Virus record (IMG/VR): IMGVR_UViG_3300036832_001138
Coordinates: 1 to 64,000 of that record
Reading direction: 5' to 3' (one strand)
Length of the DNA: 64,000 bases
DNA from: a virus
Shown here: piece after piece, positions 25,655 to 33,469 of the stretch
Layout of the letters: each line of letters starts with the position of its first letter
Numbering within the stretch: the first letter of the stretch is position 1
The notes under the pieces: model-generated
Told to the model about the DNA's origin: nothing
What the model saw: the letters and a program-made list of their open reading frames with translations, nothing else
The model's database searches: none
Made by a program: the position numbers and the translations under genes

Positions 25655-26212
25655 TTAGTCGCTAAGGTTCTGCTCGACGTTCATTTCTAAGTGCGCTTCG
25701 CGTGCGCGAGCGGCATCGCAAGCCTTCTCATATTCGCGGCGTAGAGCATTGATCGCCTGCTCGTAATCCTCCGCCGATTTGAAACCGTAACCGCGGCTCA
25801 CTTTGATCTGCACGTCGCGAAGCTCGCGATCGATCTCGGTGATGCGCTCGCGCAATCTGCGCTGCTCGATCAGGCGATCCTTGATCCACTCGACCGGCGG
25901 ATAAACTTCGGTCGGGCCGCCGTAGCTCTCGCGCGCTTTCTTGCTGTAGCTGCCATCGGTGAACAGCAAATTCCCCTCGCGCTGGTGAATGCCCTTGATT
26001 TGCGTCACGCCGCTGCCGTCATGCTTGAGCACGTCGAGCGCGAGGTTCATCGCCTTGGCTTTGATCTCGACCTTTTCGGCAGCGTCGATCGCGGCGGTTG
26101 CTTCGTCGAAACTCGCGAAGTGATTCGGGCGTAGCTCGCCGCCTTCGACGCGAAACTTTTTCGAGTCCGCGTCGATGACGATATCGCGGTCCTTATAGGT
26201 TGCGAGCTTCAT
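25655..26212 (-). CDS. Coiled-coil protein, unknown
   Basis: 185 residues from MKLATYKDRDIVIDADSKKF, the ATG overlapping the upstream stop. Residues 1-50 are beta-rich; the C-terminal 90 residues are charged and helical (IKDRLIEQRRLRERITEIDRELRDV). No enzyme motif is seen. Confidence 0.6.
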   Translation of the reverse strand: MKLATYKDRDIVIDADSKKFRVEGGELRPNHFASFDEATAAIDAAEKVEIKAKAMNLALDVLKHDGSGVTQIKGIHQREGNLLFTDGSYSKKARESYGGPTEVYPPVEWIKDRLIEQRRLRERITEIDRELRDVQIKVSRGYGFKSAEDYEQAINALRREYEKACDAARAREAHLEMNVEQNLSD

Positions 26213-26430
26213 TGCTGGACTCCGATCTTCCTGAGATTGATGGGCGCAGTGCGGTAGGTGTAGCCGAGATATCCGCCCCAATCCGATCCGTCGGGTTTCA
26301 TCTCAAACAGCGAGCGCACGGTCACCATGCCGTCGCGGTGCACGCGTAAGACGCGGGCGCGGATGCGCCGATGCGGCGCAAACCAAAGCTCGTAACAAAC
26401 AAGATCGTCCTTTTTGATTTGCGCGGTCAT
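26209..26430 (-). CDS. Small beta-rich protein, unknown
   Basis: 73 residues (MTAQIKKDDLVCYELWFAPHRRIRARVLRVHRDGMVTVRS...), resembling a small SH3/KOW-like beta barrel in its strand pattern. ATGA-coupled both sides. Confidence 0.5.
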   Translation of the reverse strand: MTAQIKKDDLVCYELWFAPHRRIRARVLRVHRDGMVTVRSLFEMKPDGSDWGGYLGYTYRTAPINLRKIGVQQ

Positions 26431-26624
26431 CGCAGCAATCCCAAGTGAAATTGGATCGTGGTGAGCGCGTCTTGCGCTTCCTCCATGTATTCCTTGGCCT
26501 TGTCGATCAGTCGCGGCACGTCGGCTTGCTGTGCTTCCTTCATGATGGTGAGCGTCGCGCTCACGCCTTCGAGCGCGAGCATCAACTTTTCCGTCGCGGG
26601 CCGATCAGCTTTTCGCTTAGCCAT
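26427..26624 (-). CDS. Small helical protein, unknown
   Basis: 65 residues (MAKRKADRPATEKLMLALEG...; VPRLIDKAKEYMEEAQDALTTI). Two or three amphipathic helices; coupled to the next gene by ATGA. Confidence 0.5.
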   Translation of the reverse strand: MAKRKADRPATEKLMLALEGVSATLTIMKEAQQADVPRLIDKAKEYMEEAQDALTTIQFHLGLLR

Positions 26625-27036
26625 GATGGTGGCCCCCCGATCGCGCGTAAGCTTTGCGGGCGTAATGGAGCGCGCAGCGCAGCGTGCAAAATGGCTTGTA
26701 AGGCGTGGAGTAGGTTTCGCCGTCCCACACCCATCGCGTCATGACGGCTCGGCCATCGTCGGCGCTGATATACGGCGAGGTTTCTTTGATCACGACGCCG
26801 TTGCCGCGGTAGGGCGGCGGCGGCGGGATTTCTCCCACTGTGATGTAGCTGCGACGCACGCGGCCGCCCCATTCCTTTTGCTCGTGCAATCGGCTCGGCG
26901 CGTCCCAACGCACCTCTTGCGATGCCGCGTTGCGCCTGCCGTAAGCTTTGCCGCAGCATGCGCATTTCGGGCGAGGTGCGCCGCGCTTTAGCGTGGCGTC
27001 GAGCGATCGCATTTCTTTCTTGGTCGGAGCGGCCAT
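26617..27036 (-). CDS. Protein with two Cys pairs, unknown
   Basis: 139 residues. CACCGKAYGRRN near residue 25 and FCTLRCALHYARKAY near residue 115 can form a split zinc site. The middle has a Pro run (IPPPPPYRGNG). Overlaps the next gene by 8 nt. Unknown role. Confidence 0.6.
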   Translation of the reverse strand: MAAPTKKEMRSLDATLKRGAPRPKCACCGKAYGRRNAASQEVRWDAPSRLHEQKEWGGRVRRSYITVGEIPPPPPYRGNGVVIKETSPYISADDGRAVMTRWVWDGETYSTPYKPFCTLRCALHYARKAYARSGGHHHG

Positions 27037-27039
27037 GGC

Positions 27040-27258
27040 TCAATCCTCCAACTCGATTCGCTCGGCCTGCTCGATCGCGTCGGCGAGCTTACGCGCGTCG
27101 CGGGCTTGCTGCTCGAATGTCTCGACAATGCGCCTGCGGCCTTCGTCCGACCAATACATCGCATCGGCCGGAGGCGTGTTGTGCACAAGCGCATCCGCTT
27201 CATATTGATCGGCGGCGACGCGCAGCGCATTGGCGAGGGTATGGCGTTTCGCGCGCAT
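27040..27258 (-). CDS. Small helical protein, unknown
   Basis: 72 residues from MRAKRHTLANALRVAADQYE (ATG overlapping the upstream stop, TGATG). The stretch ADAMYWSDEGRRRIVETFEQ, then QARDARKLADAIEQAERIEL is helical and charged. Confidence 0.55.
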   Translation of the reverse strand: MRAKRHTLANALRVAADQYEADALVHNTPPADAMYWSDEGRRRIVETFEQQARDARKLADAIEQAERIELED

Positions 27259-27683
27259 CACGCCACCGCTTCCGCGAGCACCTTCCACGCATCAACGCCG
27301 GGCTCGAATTCGAGCGTCAGCGCATGGTGAAACGTTTCGCCGATGTAGCCTTTGATGTCGTTGCGGTTCGGTCCGCTCACGCGCAGATCGATCTCGAACG
27401 CGAGCGACGGCCGCACGGTCACGACGTGATAGGTCCAGCCGTCGTAATAACCGCCATCATTCATATGGTGAAACGCCGTCTTGAACCGCAGACAATCGCT
27501 TGTCGAATTGTCGAGATCGAGCGTCGTGGGATTATCGAAGCCGCCGCCCGATGGCATGTGCTCGCGCGTGAGCACTTCGATGGTGTCGGTATGGCGCTTG
27601 AACCATTCGGAATTGCCGTTGGCGCGGCAAGTCTCGCGCGCGTCGATCGCGCTGGCGATGATCTGATAAAGCTTGCGGCGCAT
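27258..27683 (-). CDS. Unknown protein, first gene of operon
   Basis: 141 residues. Starts MRRKLYQIIASAIDARETCR behind GAAGGAGTC, the same ribosome binding phrase used throughout the next island. The beta-rich second half (YDGWTYHVVTVRPSLAFEIDL; TFHHALTLEFEPGVDAW) has no known family. The promoter at 27712-27740 is well placed to drive it. Confidence 0.6.
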   Translation of the reverse strand: MRRKLYQIIASAIDARETCRANGNSEWFKRHTDTIEVLTREHMPSGGGFDNPTTLDLDNSTSDCLRFKTAFHHMNDGGYYDGWTYHVVTVRPSLAFEIDLRVSGPNRNDIKGYIGETFHHALTLEFEPGVDAWKVLAEAVA

Positions 27684-27711
27684 GACGATGTGACTCCTTC
27701 AACCGGTTCCA

Positions 27712-27740
27712 GATATGGGCCAATGGCCCGGATTTGGCAA
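27712..27740 (-). promoter_or_regulatory. Promoter with GGGCCATTGGCCC in its spacer
   Basis: On the - strand: TTGCCA, 17 nt, CATATC; the palindrome GGGCCATTGGCCC ends one base inside the -10. Start site expected near 27705, about 20 nt before the ATG of the 27683 gene. Confidence 0.65.
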
Positions 27741-27929
27741 GAGGGTTTGCGATTTTCTTTTGCCGAGTTATACGCTCGACGCGCGCAAATTTTTTCCGCG
27801 GGCCGGTTGTCCGGATCGCATTTTCGCTATACATTCCAAGGTAATCGCACCGTCGTAGCCGACTCCTTCAACCGTGCTTTAGTGCTCCGGTGCGGCGGAC
27901 CGCCGCGAACGGCAAAGGTCGCGCTGGTC

Positions 27930-27992
27930 AAAAAGAAACCCCCGGTCGGGCTCGGCCTCATAAGCCAAAGCCCTTCCGGGGGTTTTCATTTT
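27930..27992 (-). terminator. Bidirectional intrinsic terminator
   Basis: AACCCCCGG/CCGGGGGTT arms with T-rich tracts on both sides (TTTCTTTTT on -, TTTTCATTTT on +). It ends the leftward AAA+ island transcript. Between it and the promoter at 27712 lies a remnant with another GAAGGAGTC phrase but no good gene. Confidence 0.85.
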
Positions 27993-28011
27993 CAGCGATG
28001 TGACTCCTTTA

Positions 28012-28395
28012 TCAAGGCGCAGGCGGTAACGGCGTTCGGTTGATCGAGCGGCAACCACGATCGCGATCGGCGTTTATTAGATCGCGAGCGAGCACCGCCG
28101 CGTCCGCGGCCATGCCGACATATTCGGGAAACGCATTGAGTAGAATTCCCGCATAGCGCAGTTGATTGGCTTCGACCCGTCCGCACAGCTTATCGTAAAC
28201 AATAATCTGTGCAGCGCGCTTCAAATCCTTCCCAACGACACTAATCCAAACCCAAGAGTTGATGCCGTTATCGCTCGCCCAATTTTGGTATTGCATCCGC
28301 AGAGCGGAGGCTTCCGGACTTACGTTGCTGTCCTGCGCCGATGCCATGCTCACGGTCGCAAGCACGAGCATCATGAGAGCGATTAGAGTTCGCAT
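28012..28395 (-). CDS. Secreted protein, unknown
   Basis: 127 residues. Signal peptide MRTLIALMMLVLATVSMASA, then a helical mature domain with two Cys (KLCGRVEANQ; DRDRGC) that may form a disulfide. The start after GAAGGAGTCGAACA was chosen over a longer upstream frame. Last gene of the AAA+ island; periplasmic destination is inferred. Confidence 0.65.
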   Translation of the reverse strand: MRTLIALMMLVLATVSMASAQDSNVSPEASALRMQYQNWASDNGINSWVWISVVGKDLKRAAQIIVYDKLCGRVEANQLRYAGILLNAFPEYVGMAADAAVLARDLINADRDRGCRSINRTPLPPAP

Positions 28396-28487
28396 TGTTC
28401 GACTCCTTCGTTGTGATGCACCGGGGCAAGCCGGTGAGTGCCGATGGGCACTATCGAATCCCGCCTCGCGACGGGACTCTGTAGCGC
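28396..28487 (-). promoter_or_regulatory. Structured leader L1
   Basis: One of seven full leaders, each 92-99 nt. RNA order (- strand): CTACAG, hairpin P1 (GTCCCG..CGGGAT), CGATAGTGC, hairpin P2 (GTGCC/GGCAC), hairpin P3 (CACCGG-CTTGCC-CCGGTG), then GAAGGAGTC and the ATG. Stems differ between copies but stay paired. Confidence 0.75.
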
Positions 28488-28832
28488 TCAACCTTTGTGG
28501 TGATGCCAACTATGGCCGCCGTCGTGGCTGTGCGCCCCGTGGCCGACGACCTGCTTATTGACCGAGCGGCCGGATAGCTGCTCGGCGCGGGCGATCTCCG
28601 CCTTGGCGAGCCCCGAACCGTGCACCATCAATTGCCGATAGGCGCACGCGTCGGTCACGCCGTTTCGATCGTCTTCGGTCCAGCCCGCAAACGCGATCGC
28701 GCCTTGCGGCCCGATCACCGGCTTAACCTGCTTTGCCGCTAATCGCTGTGAGAGCTTCGCAACAGCGTCGCGGACTTCCTGCTTGCGCTGCGAAATCGTT
28801 TGACCGCGGCGCAACCTTGTATCGCATGGCAT
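28488..28832 (-). CDS. Conserved MPCDT-type protein, unknown
   Basis: 114 residues beginning MPCDTRLRRGQTISQRKQEV, a recognisable start of a small family found near AAA+ ATPases of the Ycf46 kind. Middle: VKPVIGPQGAIAFAGWTE. The C-terminus is His-rich (HGAHSHDGGHSWHHHKG), suggesting metal binding. Its leader L2 precedes it. Confidence 0.6.
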   Translation of the reverse strand: MPCDTRLRRGQTISQRKQEVRDAVAKLSQRLAAKQVKPVIGPQGAIAFAGWTEDDRNGVTDACAYRQLMVHGSGLAKAEIARAEQLSGRSVNKQVVGHGAHSHDGGHSWHHHKG

Positions 28833-28925
28833 GGGAGACTCCTTCGTATGAGAGCGCCGGGGGCAAACCCGGCGAGTGCATGCGCACTATGACCGGGCCC
28901 GCATGGGGCCCGGCTTAGTGCTCAC
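28833..28925 (-). promoter_or_regulatory. Structured leader L2
   Basis: CACTAAG, P1 CCGGGCCC/GGGCCCGG, TCATAGTGC, P2 GTGC/GCAC, P3 GCCGGG-TTTGCC-CCCGGC, then GAAGGAGTC. Same order as L1 with compensated stem changes. Confidence 0.75.
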
Positions 28926-29729
28926 TTATCGCGTGGGATCGTTGGTGTATTCTTCCCACTGCTTCTTTTCGAGTTGGTCTTTCGACAACGCGTCGAGCGG
29001 AGAAAGATCGATTGCCCGGCCCGTGGTCACGGGCGCGGCGATCGCTTTGCCGTCGGTATCGAGATCGAGGAACGCCGTGCGCTGCTCGGCGATCCTGCGG
29101 ATGGCCGACCGATCAACCTCGACCGCGGCCTGCTCCCCGGCCGCTTTGATGGCCGTGGCGCTGGCGCGTGCCAGATCGATCGCGACTTGCACGCGGGCGG
29201 TTGCGTCAGGCGAAAGCATCTGCCCGACGCTCTTGGCCCGGCGGGCCGCCTCACGAACCTTTTTCACGTCGAGGTTCGCTAAGCCTTCCTGCATATCGTC
29301 CATCAAATCGCGAATCTCGCTATTGATGGCCTTGACCGCCTCAACGTCGTCGGGAGCGATCCGCCCCGTCATGACGTTGACGCTCAACCGCGTGACGTTT
29401 GCGGTTGCGTTGAACGCGTCTTGGATGCGCCGTGCTTCGGCGATCGCAGCGGCGAGCTTATCGCTTTCCGCTTCCGGGCAGAGCAGCCCGAACGCGCTAT
29501 GCGCGCAAACCTTGCGGATCGCGTTAGATGCCTTGCCGCGGGCAACCGCCGCGGCTTCGTGCTCGACCGGATCGACGATCGTGCGCTCGGTTTCCCAACG
29601 CGCCCGCCGCTCGCCTTCCGGCGTAGTGTGATCGGCTTCGATCGTTTGCTTGGCGTAGCTCACATTGCCGCGGACGCTGGTCGACAACGCAACCAAAAGG
29701 CCGGGGCGCAGTGTGGAGGTATTTAACAT
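28926..29729 (-). CDS. Unknown helical protein of AAA+ island
   Basis: 267 residues. The N-terminal 40 residues (RPGLLVALSTSVRGNVSYAK) look like a small beta domain found in similar ATPase neighbourhoods. The rest is long helices (AAAIAEARRIQDAFNATANV; VREAARRAKSVGQMLS). Probable partner or substrate adaptor of the ATPase encoded upstream; no catalytic motif is seen. Confidence 0.65.
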   Translation of the reverse strand: MLNTSTLRPGLLVALSTSVRGNVSYAKQTIEADHTTPEGERRARWETERTIVDPVEHEAAAVARGKASNAIRKVCAHSAFGLLCPEAESDKLAAAIAEARRIQDAFNATANVTRLSVNVMTGRIAPDDVEAVKAINSEIRDLMDDMQEGLANLDVKKVREAARRAKSVGQMLSPDATARVQVAIDLARASATAIKAAGEQAAVEVDRSAIRRIAEQRTAFLDLDTDGKAIAAPVTTGRAIDLSPLDALSKDQLEKKQWEEYTNDPTR

Positions 29730-29827
29730 GGTTAGACTCCTTCGTTTGATATGTCCGGGGCAAGCCGGAACACGTGCTCGGCGAGCACTATCGAGGGCAG
29801 CGCCTTAGCTGCCCTCTGTAGCGATCG
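29730..29827 (-). promoter_or_regulatory. Structured leader L3
   Basis: CTACAG, P1 GAGGGCAGC/GCTGCCCTC, GATAGTGC, P2 GTGCTC/GAGCAC, P3 TCCGG-CTTGCC-CCGGA, then GAAGGAGTC before the 29729 start. Confidence 0.75.
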
Positions 29828-31408
29828 TCAGGAGATATCGAGGGCGCGGACTTGCGCCTTGCGCCGCTCGATTGTCGCCGCGGTTGTCTCGACCGTGGAA
29901 GCCGGGCGAGCCCGCCCGACCGCCCACGCGCGAAGCGCCGCGATCTTTTCTTTCGACGTTTCGGCCAGCGGCACGACATTGCCCGCCGCTCGGATTAGAT
30001 CGTCGGTCGTGATCTCACGCTTGCCATCCGCAAAGGCGGAGAACATCGCGTCAGGCACGATCTCGGCGACTTCCGAGCCGGTGAACTTGTCGCACGCCTT
30101 GGCGATCGCCTTGGCGTCGACCGCGACCTTGCCACGGCCATGCTTGCGCATGGCCGTCTGCAACACCGCGATCCGCTCGACTTCGCTCGGGAGATCGATG
30201 AAAAAGACTTCATCGAATCTTCCTTTGCGCATCAACTCCGGCGGCAGATCGTCGACCTTGTTGGCGGTCGCGATCACGAAGGCTTCGCCCTGGCGCTCTT
30301 GCATCCAATTCAGGATGCTACCGAGCGCATCGGACGAAACGCCACCATCGGCCGCGCCTTGCGTCGCACCGGCCAATGCTTTTTCGATTTCGTCGAGCCA
30401 CACAACGCAGCGGCCCACGCTCTCGATCACGCGGAGCGCCTTTCTCAAATTGCCTTCCGATTCGCCGACGAACTTGCTTTTGAGCGCACCAAGATCGAGG
30501 CGCAGGAGCGGCACGCCGTAGGCCGTGGCGATCGCCTTGGCCGTGAGCGACTTACCGCAACCGGGAACGCCAACGAGCAGCGTGCCCTTCGGCGCAGGCA
30601 ACCCGTAGGCTCTCGCGTCCGGCGACCATGCCGCACTGCGCGACACGAGCCATTGCTTCAAGCCTTCGAGGCCGCCAACCGCTTCGAGCCCACCGGGCAG
30701 CGGATCATGCCATTCGAGCACGCGCTCGCGGGCAATCACGCGCTTTTTCTCGGAAGCGACGGCGGTCGGCTCGATCGTGCGAGTCTGCACGAGCGATTTC
30801 GAGTAAACCGCCTGCGCTTCCTCCCCGGTCAATCCGACCGCGGCATCGATTGCCGCGTCGCGCTGGCCGTTGAGGTTGAGGCCGTATTGCTCGACAAGAC
30901 CGTCGAGGATCGCGGCGATCTCCGCACGATCCGGAAGCGGCCACTCGATCACCGTGACGTGCCCGGCAAGCTCGGCCGGAACGTCGCCGGAGGGCGAGAG
31001 CACGATCAGCGATTGCGCGGCTTCGCGTTTCACGCCCGGAAGCAACCGGCAAAGGTTGCGAACCTTGCGCAGCGGAGCAGCGCCGGGCGGGCCCTGTAAC
31101 CATACGGGCAAGTCCCGCATGATCCACACGCCCCGCTCATTGCTTTTCGCTCGCTCGCGGATGGCTTCGAGCGTCGCATCCGGATCAGCGGACCCGATGT
31201 TGCGCTCGACGTTGCCAGCCATATCGGCGACGCCTTGGCCTACGTCCCAAGTATGGGCAACGTAACCCGCGGTAGCCGCCGCTTCGAACAAGTAGCCTTC
31301 GACGCGCGCTTCCTCGCGGGTAACGACCCACAACAGCGGATTGCGCGCGCGCAGCAACGCCGCGATATCTTCCGCGACTTGCAGGCTTTTGCTCATAACG
31401 TTTGTCAT
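29828..31408 (-). CDS. AAA+ ATPase, Ycf46-like
   Basis: 526 residues from MTNVMSKSLQVAEDI, the ATG behind GAAGGAGTC. The N-terminal domain has LRARNPLLWVVTREEARVEG, the start typical of Ycf46-type ATPases. The AAA+ module follows: Walker A VGVPGCGKSLTAK (about residue 280), Walker B CVVWLDEIEKAL (about 335), and LMRKGRFDEVFFIDLP with the arginine finger. Such ATPases remodel protein complexes. In this island it is likely the motor for the flanking small proteins. The C-terminal part carries a typical lid (TGSEVAEIVPDAM). Confidence 0.88.
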   Translation of the reverse strand: MTNVMSKSLQVAEDIAALLRARNPLLWVVTREEARVEGYLFEAAATAGYVAHTWDVGQGVADMAGNVERNIGSADPDATLEAIRERAKSNERGVWIMRDLPVWLQGPPGAAPLRKVRNLCRLLPGVKREAAQSLIVLSPSGDVPAELAGHVTVIEWPLPDRAEIAAILDGLVEQYGLNLNGQRDAAIDAAVGLTGEEAQAVYSKSLVQTRTIEPTAVASEKKRVIARERVLEWHDPLPGGLEAVGGLEGLKQWLVSRSAAWSPDARAYGLPAPKGTLLVGVPGCGKSLTAKAIATAYGVPLLRLDLGALKSKFVGESEGNLRKALRVIESVGRCVVWLDEIEKALAGATQGAADGGVSSDALGSILNWMQERQGEAFVIATANKVDDLPPELMRKGRFDEVFFIDLPSEVERIAVLQTAMRKHGRGKVAVDAKAIAKACDKFTGSEVAEIVPDAMFSAFADGKREITTDDLIRAAGNVVPLAETSKEKIAALRAWAVGRARPASTVETTAATIERRKAQVRALDIS

Positions 31409-31502
31409 CTTTGACTCCTTCAATAGTGAACCGGAGGGCAAGCTCCGGAGCGTTGCGAGTGCAACACTATGACGCCCGCCGTAGCGGGCGCTTAGTGATG
31501 TC
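31409..31502 (-). promoter_or_regulatory. Structured leader L4
   Basis: GACATCACTAAG, P1 GCGCCCGC/GGCGGGCG, TCATAGTG, P2 GTTGC/GCAAC, P3 CCGGAG-CTTGCC-CTCCGG, then GAAGGAGTC before the ATPase gene. Confidence 0.75.
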
Positions 31503-31727
31503 TCACTTGGTGAGGTGGGCGCGAAACGCGTCACTGTAAGGCTTGGACAGATGCGCCAGCGTTGGCCGGTATCGCATCCGGTAGGATCGATCGTAATTCG
31601 CGCCGTAAGGCTTGCCGATCGCGTTGAGATGTTTGCCGTGTACGCGTTGGGCGACCGTATATTGCCGCGGCTTGGTCACGCGATAACCAGCGGCTTTCAC
31701 CACGGCGATCGCTTGATCGAGACTCAT
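31503..31727 (-). CDS. Small basic protein, unknown
   Basis: 74 residues, MSLDQAIAVVKAAGYRVTKP, then a basic Tyr-rich part (YDRSYRMRYRPTLAHLSKPY). The start is the ATG behind GAAGGAGTCGAAT. It looks like a small nucleic-acid-binding protein; no family is recognised. Confidence 0.6.
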   Translation of the reverse strand: MSLDQAIAVVKAAGYRVTKPRQYTVAQRVHGKHLNAIGKPYGANYDRSYRMRYRPTLAHLSKPYSDAFRAHLTK

Positions 31728-31823
31728 ATTCGACTCCTTCGAGAGAGAAGCGCCGGGCAAGCGGCGCAGTGCAGCGAGTGCAGCACTATGACCGGGCGGC
31801 ACGCCGCCCGGCTTAGCGATGTC
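31728..31823 (-). promoter_or_regulatory. Structured leader L5
   Basis: GACATCGCTAAG, P1 CCGGGCGGC/GCCGCCCGG, TCATAGTGC, P2 TGC-ACTCGC-TGCAC region, P3 GCGCCG-CTTGCC-CGGCGC, then GAAGGAGTC. Confidence 0.75.
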
Positions 31824-32477
31824 TCACTTGGTAGGATTGAAACCGGCCCGCTCGGTCGTGCCCCACGATAAGCCGAAGTGCTCGGCGCACGTTGGGCCAT
31901 AGCCGACCGCGGTCGACCGTTCGTCTTTGAGCGGCAGATTGCAGAAGCAGCACGCGCCAGTTAACCGGCCATGCTCGCCCGCGACCTTTGCGGGATCGCA
32001 AGCGAATTCCTTGAGCCGGGCAACGATCGCGTCCGTGCGGCCGTTGAGCTTGGCCGCCGGTTGAAACCCGCCGTCGACCGTGATCCGGCCGAACCAATCG
32101 CGACCATCAACGCCCTTGTTGGCGTCGAGCACCGTGATCGAGCCCGGCACCTTGGCCCGCGGGCCCGCGACCGAGAGGCGCAGCGTCACGTCCGCGGCAG
32201 GAACCGCGAGCACGATCGCCGGATATTTGAGATGTTGCTTCGCCTTGGCGAAAAGCGCGAGCACGCCGGACATTTCGCCGACTTGCTTGGCTTGCGGCTT
32301 GGCATCGGCAACCGTCGCGTAAATGAAGCTTTCGCGATAGGTGCCGACTTGCTCGCCGAGCGTGACCGGTTTTGTGCGGCCATCGCGCAGCGTCACCGTG
32401 ATGACTTCGCCGGGATTGTGCTGCATATCGCACAGCACGCCCCACGAACCATCCGGCAATTTGCGGAAACTATTCAT
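31824..32477 (-). CDS. Protein with C-terminal DUF6011-like zinc motif
   Basis: 217 residues from MNSFRKLPDGSWGVLCDM. The body is beta-rich (GEVITVTLRDGRTKPVTLGE). The C-terminus has GACCFCNLPLKDERSTAVGYGPTCAEHFGL, the C..C..S..G.GP.C pattern of DUF6011. These small zinc modules occur in many phage proteins of unknown role. Part of the AAA+ island. Confidence 0.7.
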   Translation of the reverse strand: MNSFRKLPDGSWGVLCDMQHNPGEVITVTLRDGRTKPVTLGEQVGTYRESFIYATVADAKPQAKQVGEMSGVLALFAKAKQHLKYPAIVLAVPAADVTLRLSVAGPRAKVPGSITVLDANKGVDGRDWFGRITVDGGFQPAAKLNGRTDAIVARLKEFACDPAKVAGEHGRLTGACCFCNLPLKDERSTAVGYGPTCAEHFGLSWGTTERAGFNPTK

Positions 32478-32576
32478 CTTCGACTCCTTCATTTGAATGC
32501 ACCGGGGCAAGCCGGTGAGTGCAGCGAGTGCAGCACTGCAAAGGCCACGCCGAAGCGTGGCCGATGCGGTGGTGTC
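32478..32576 (-). promoter_or_regulatory. Structured leader L6
   Basis: CACCACCGCATC, P1 GGCCACGC-TTCG-GCGTGGCC, TTTGCAGTGC, P2 region TGCACTCGCTGCA, P3 CACCGG-CTTGCC-CCGGTG, then GAAGGAGTC. P1 is identical to that of L7. Confidence 0.75.
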
Positions 32577-33104
32577 TCACTCAGTGACGACGGCAAGCGG
32601 CGAGTCCGCCTGCCATGCCGGATCGATCGAAGCATCCTCGACGCCGGGATCGAGTCCTTCGTTGTAACCGAGTTGAATCGCGCCATCCCACGACGCCAGC
32701 CGCTCGCGGATTTCGGCGTTGTCGGGCACGACGAGAAGGCCGCCCCAAATCTCATTGAGGCCGGTTTCCTTGACGGTGCCGAGCGTGCCCGCAGGCACGA
32801 CGCAATGGGGAAAGATGTCCCACGGCATCACGAACTTGACGCGCGAGCCGGGGTGCAGGTCGCGAGCCAATTCGAACCACGTGGCGGCGCGCTCGCCGTC
32901 GGCGGGGATCAGACGAAACAGCGGTTGAGCACCGCCGCCGCCGAGGTGCTGGCCATAGGCTTGCAGATCGCGGATCGCGATCGCCGTGCTCTCCGGATCG
33001 TCGGGGAAGCACTCGTCGACGGGGCATTCGGTTTCGAACGTCCAAGCGTCCGAGCCGTGAACTTGCGAGTAGAGGCGCACGCGCATTCTATGTTTGATGG
33101 TCAT
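32577..33104 (-). CDS. Unknown protein of AAA+ island
   Basis: 175 residues from MTIKHRMRVRLYSQVHGSDA, behind GAAGGAGTC. Contains ECPVDECFPDDPESTAIAIR and a beta domain (PAGTLGTVKETGLNEIWGGLLVV) resembling KOW/SH3-like barrels. Upstream in-frame extension is the leader and was excluded. Confidence 0.6.
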   Translation of the reverse strand: MTIKHRMRVRLYSQVHGSDAWTFETECPVDECFPDDPESTAIAIRDLQAYGQHLGGGGAQPLFRLIPADGERAATWFELARDLHPGSRVKFVMPWDIFPHCVVPAGTLGTVKETGLNEIWGGLLVVPDNAEIRERLASWDGAIQLGYNEGLDPGVEDASIDPAWQADSPLAVVTE

Positions 33105-33202
33105 CTTCGACTCCTTCGGGTGATGCGCCGGGCAAGCGGCGCGAGCGTTGCGAGTGCAACACTGCAAAGGCCACGCCGAAGCGTGGCCGATGCGGTGGTG
33201 TC
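33105..33202 (-). promoter_or_regulatory. Structured leader L7
   Basis: Same P1 as L6 (GGCCACGC-TTCG-GCGTGGCC), CAGTGTTGCACTCGCAACGC, P3 GCGCCG-CTTGCC-CGGCGC, then GAAGGAGTC. L6 and L7 are the closest pair and look recently duplicated. Confidence 0.75.
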
Positions 33203-33469
33203 TCACTTCAAGTTTTGCCGGTGATAAACGAACGCCGTTTGCGCGCTCGGCAGGGCACGCGAAAACGTTTCGGTGCCCGTGTAGCAGATGACGCCAGCGG
33301 TGCACGTAAAGTCCGCGTTGGCACCGTAAGGCCGGAAAAACGTGATCTCGTTTTCCGTGACGTTTTTGACGATGGCGGTGCCCCACGGACCGTCGAGCAC
33401 TTTCACCACGTCGCCAATGCGAAGCTCGGCAACCGGCATTTCGCGATTGGGATACATCGGATTTTCCAT
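33203..33469 (-). CDS. Small beta-rich protein, first gene of AAA+ island
   Basis: 88 residues from MENPMYPNREMPVAELRIGD behind GAAGGAGTC. VVKVLDGPWGTAIVKNVTENEITFFRPYG looks like a small SH3/KOW barrel. Its leader keeps only the P3 hairpin (GCGCCG-CTTGCC-CGGCGC). Promoter at 33844-33872. Confidence 0.6.
   Translation of the reverse strand: MENPMYPNREMPVAELRIGDVVKVLDGPWGTAIVKNVTENEITFFRPYGANADFTCTAGVICYTGTETFSRALPSAQTAFVYHRQNLK

Noticed and set aside
30140-31099. 319-aa + strand frame opposite the AAA+ ATPase
   Set aside because: A GC-driven shadow of the ATPase gene with no family match and no start signal.
28396-33202. Twister-like ribozyme on the + strand of the leaders (GGCAAGCC loop)
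   Set aside because: The loop recalls twister motifs, but the remaining conserved nucleotides and stem order do not fit, and the opposite strand is the transcribed one.
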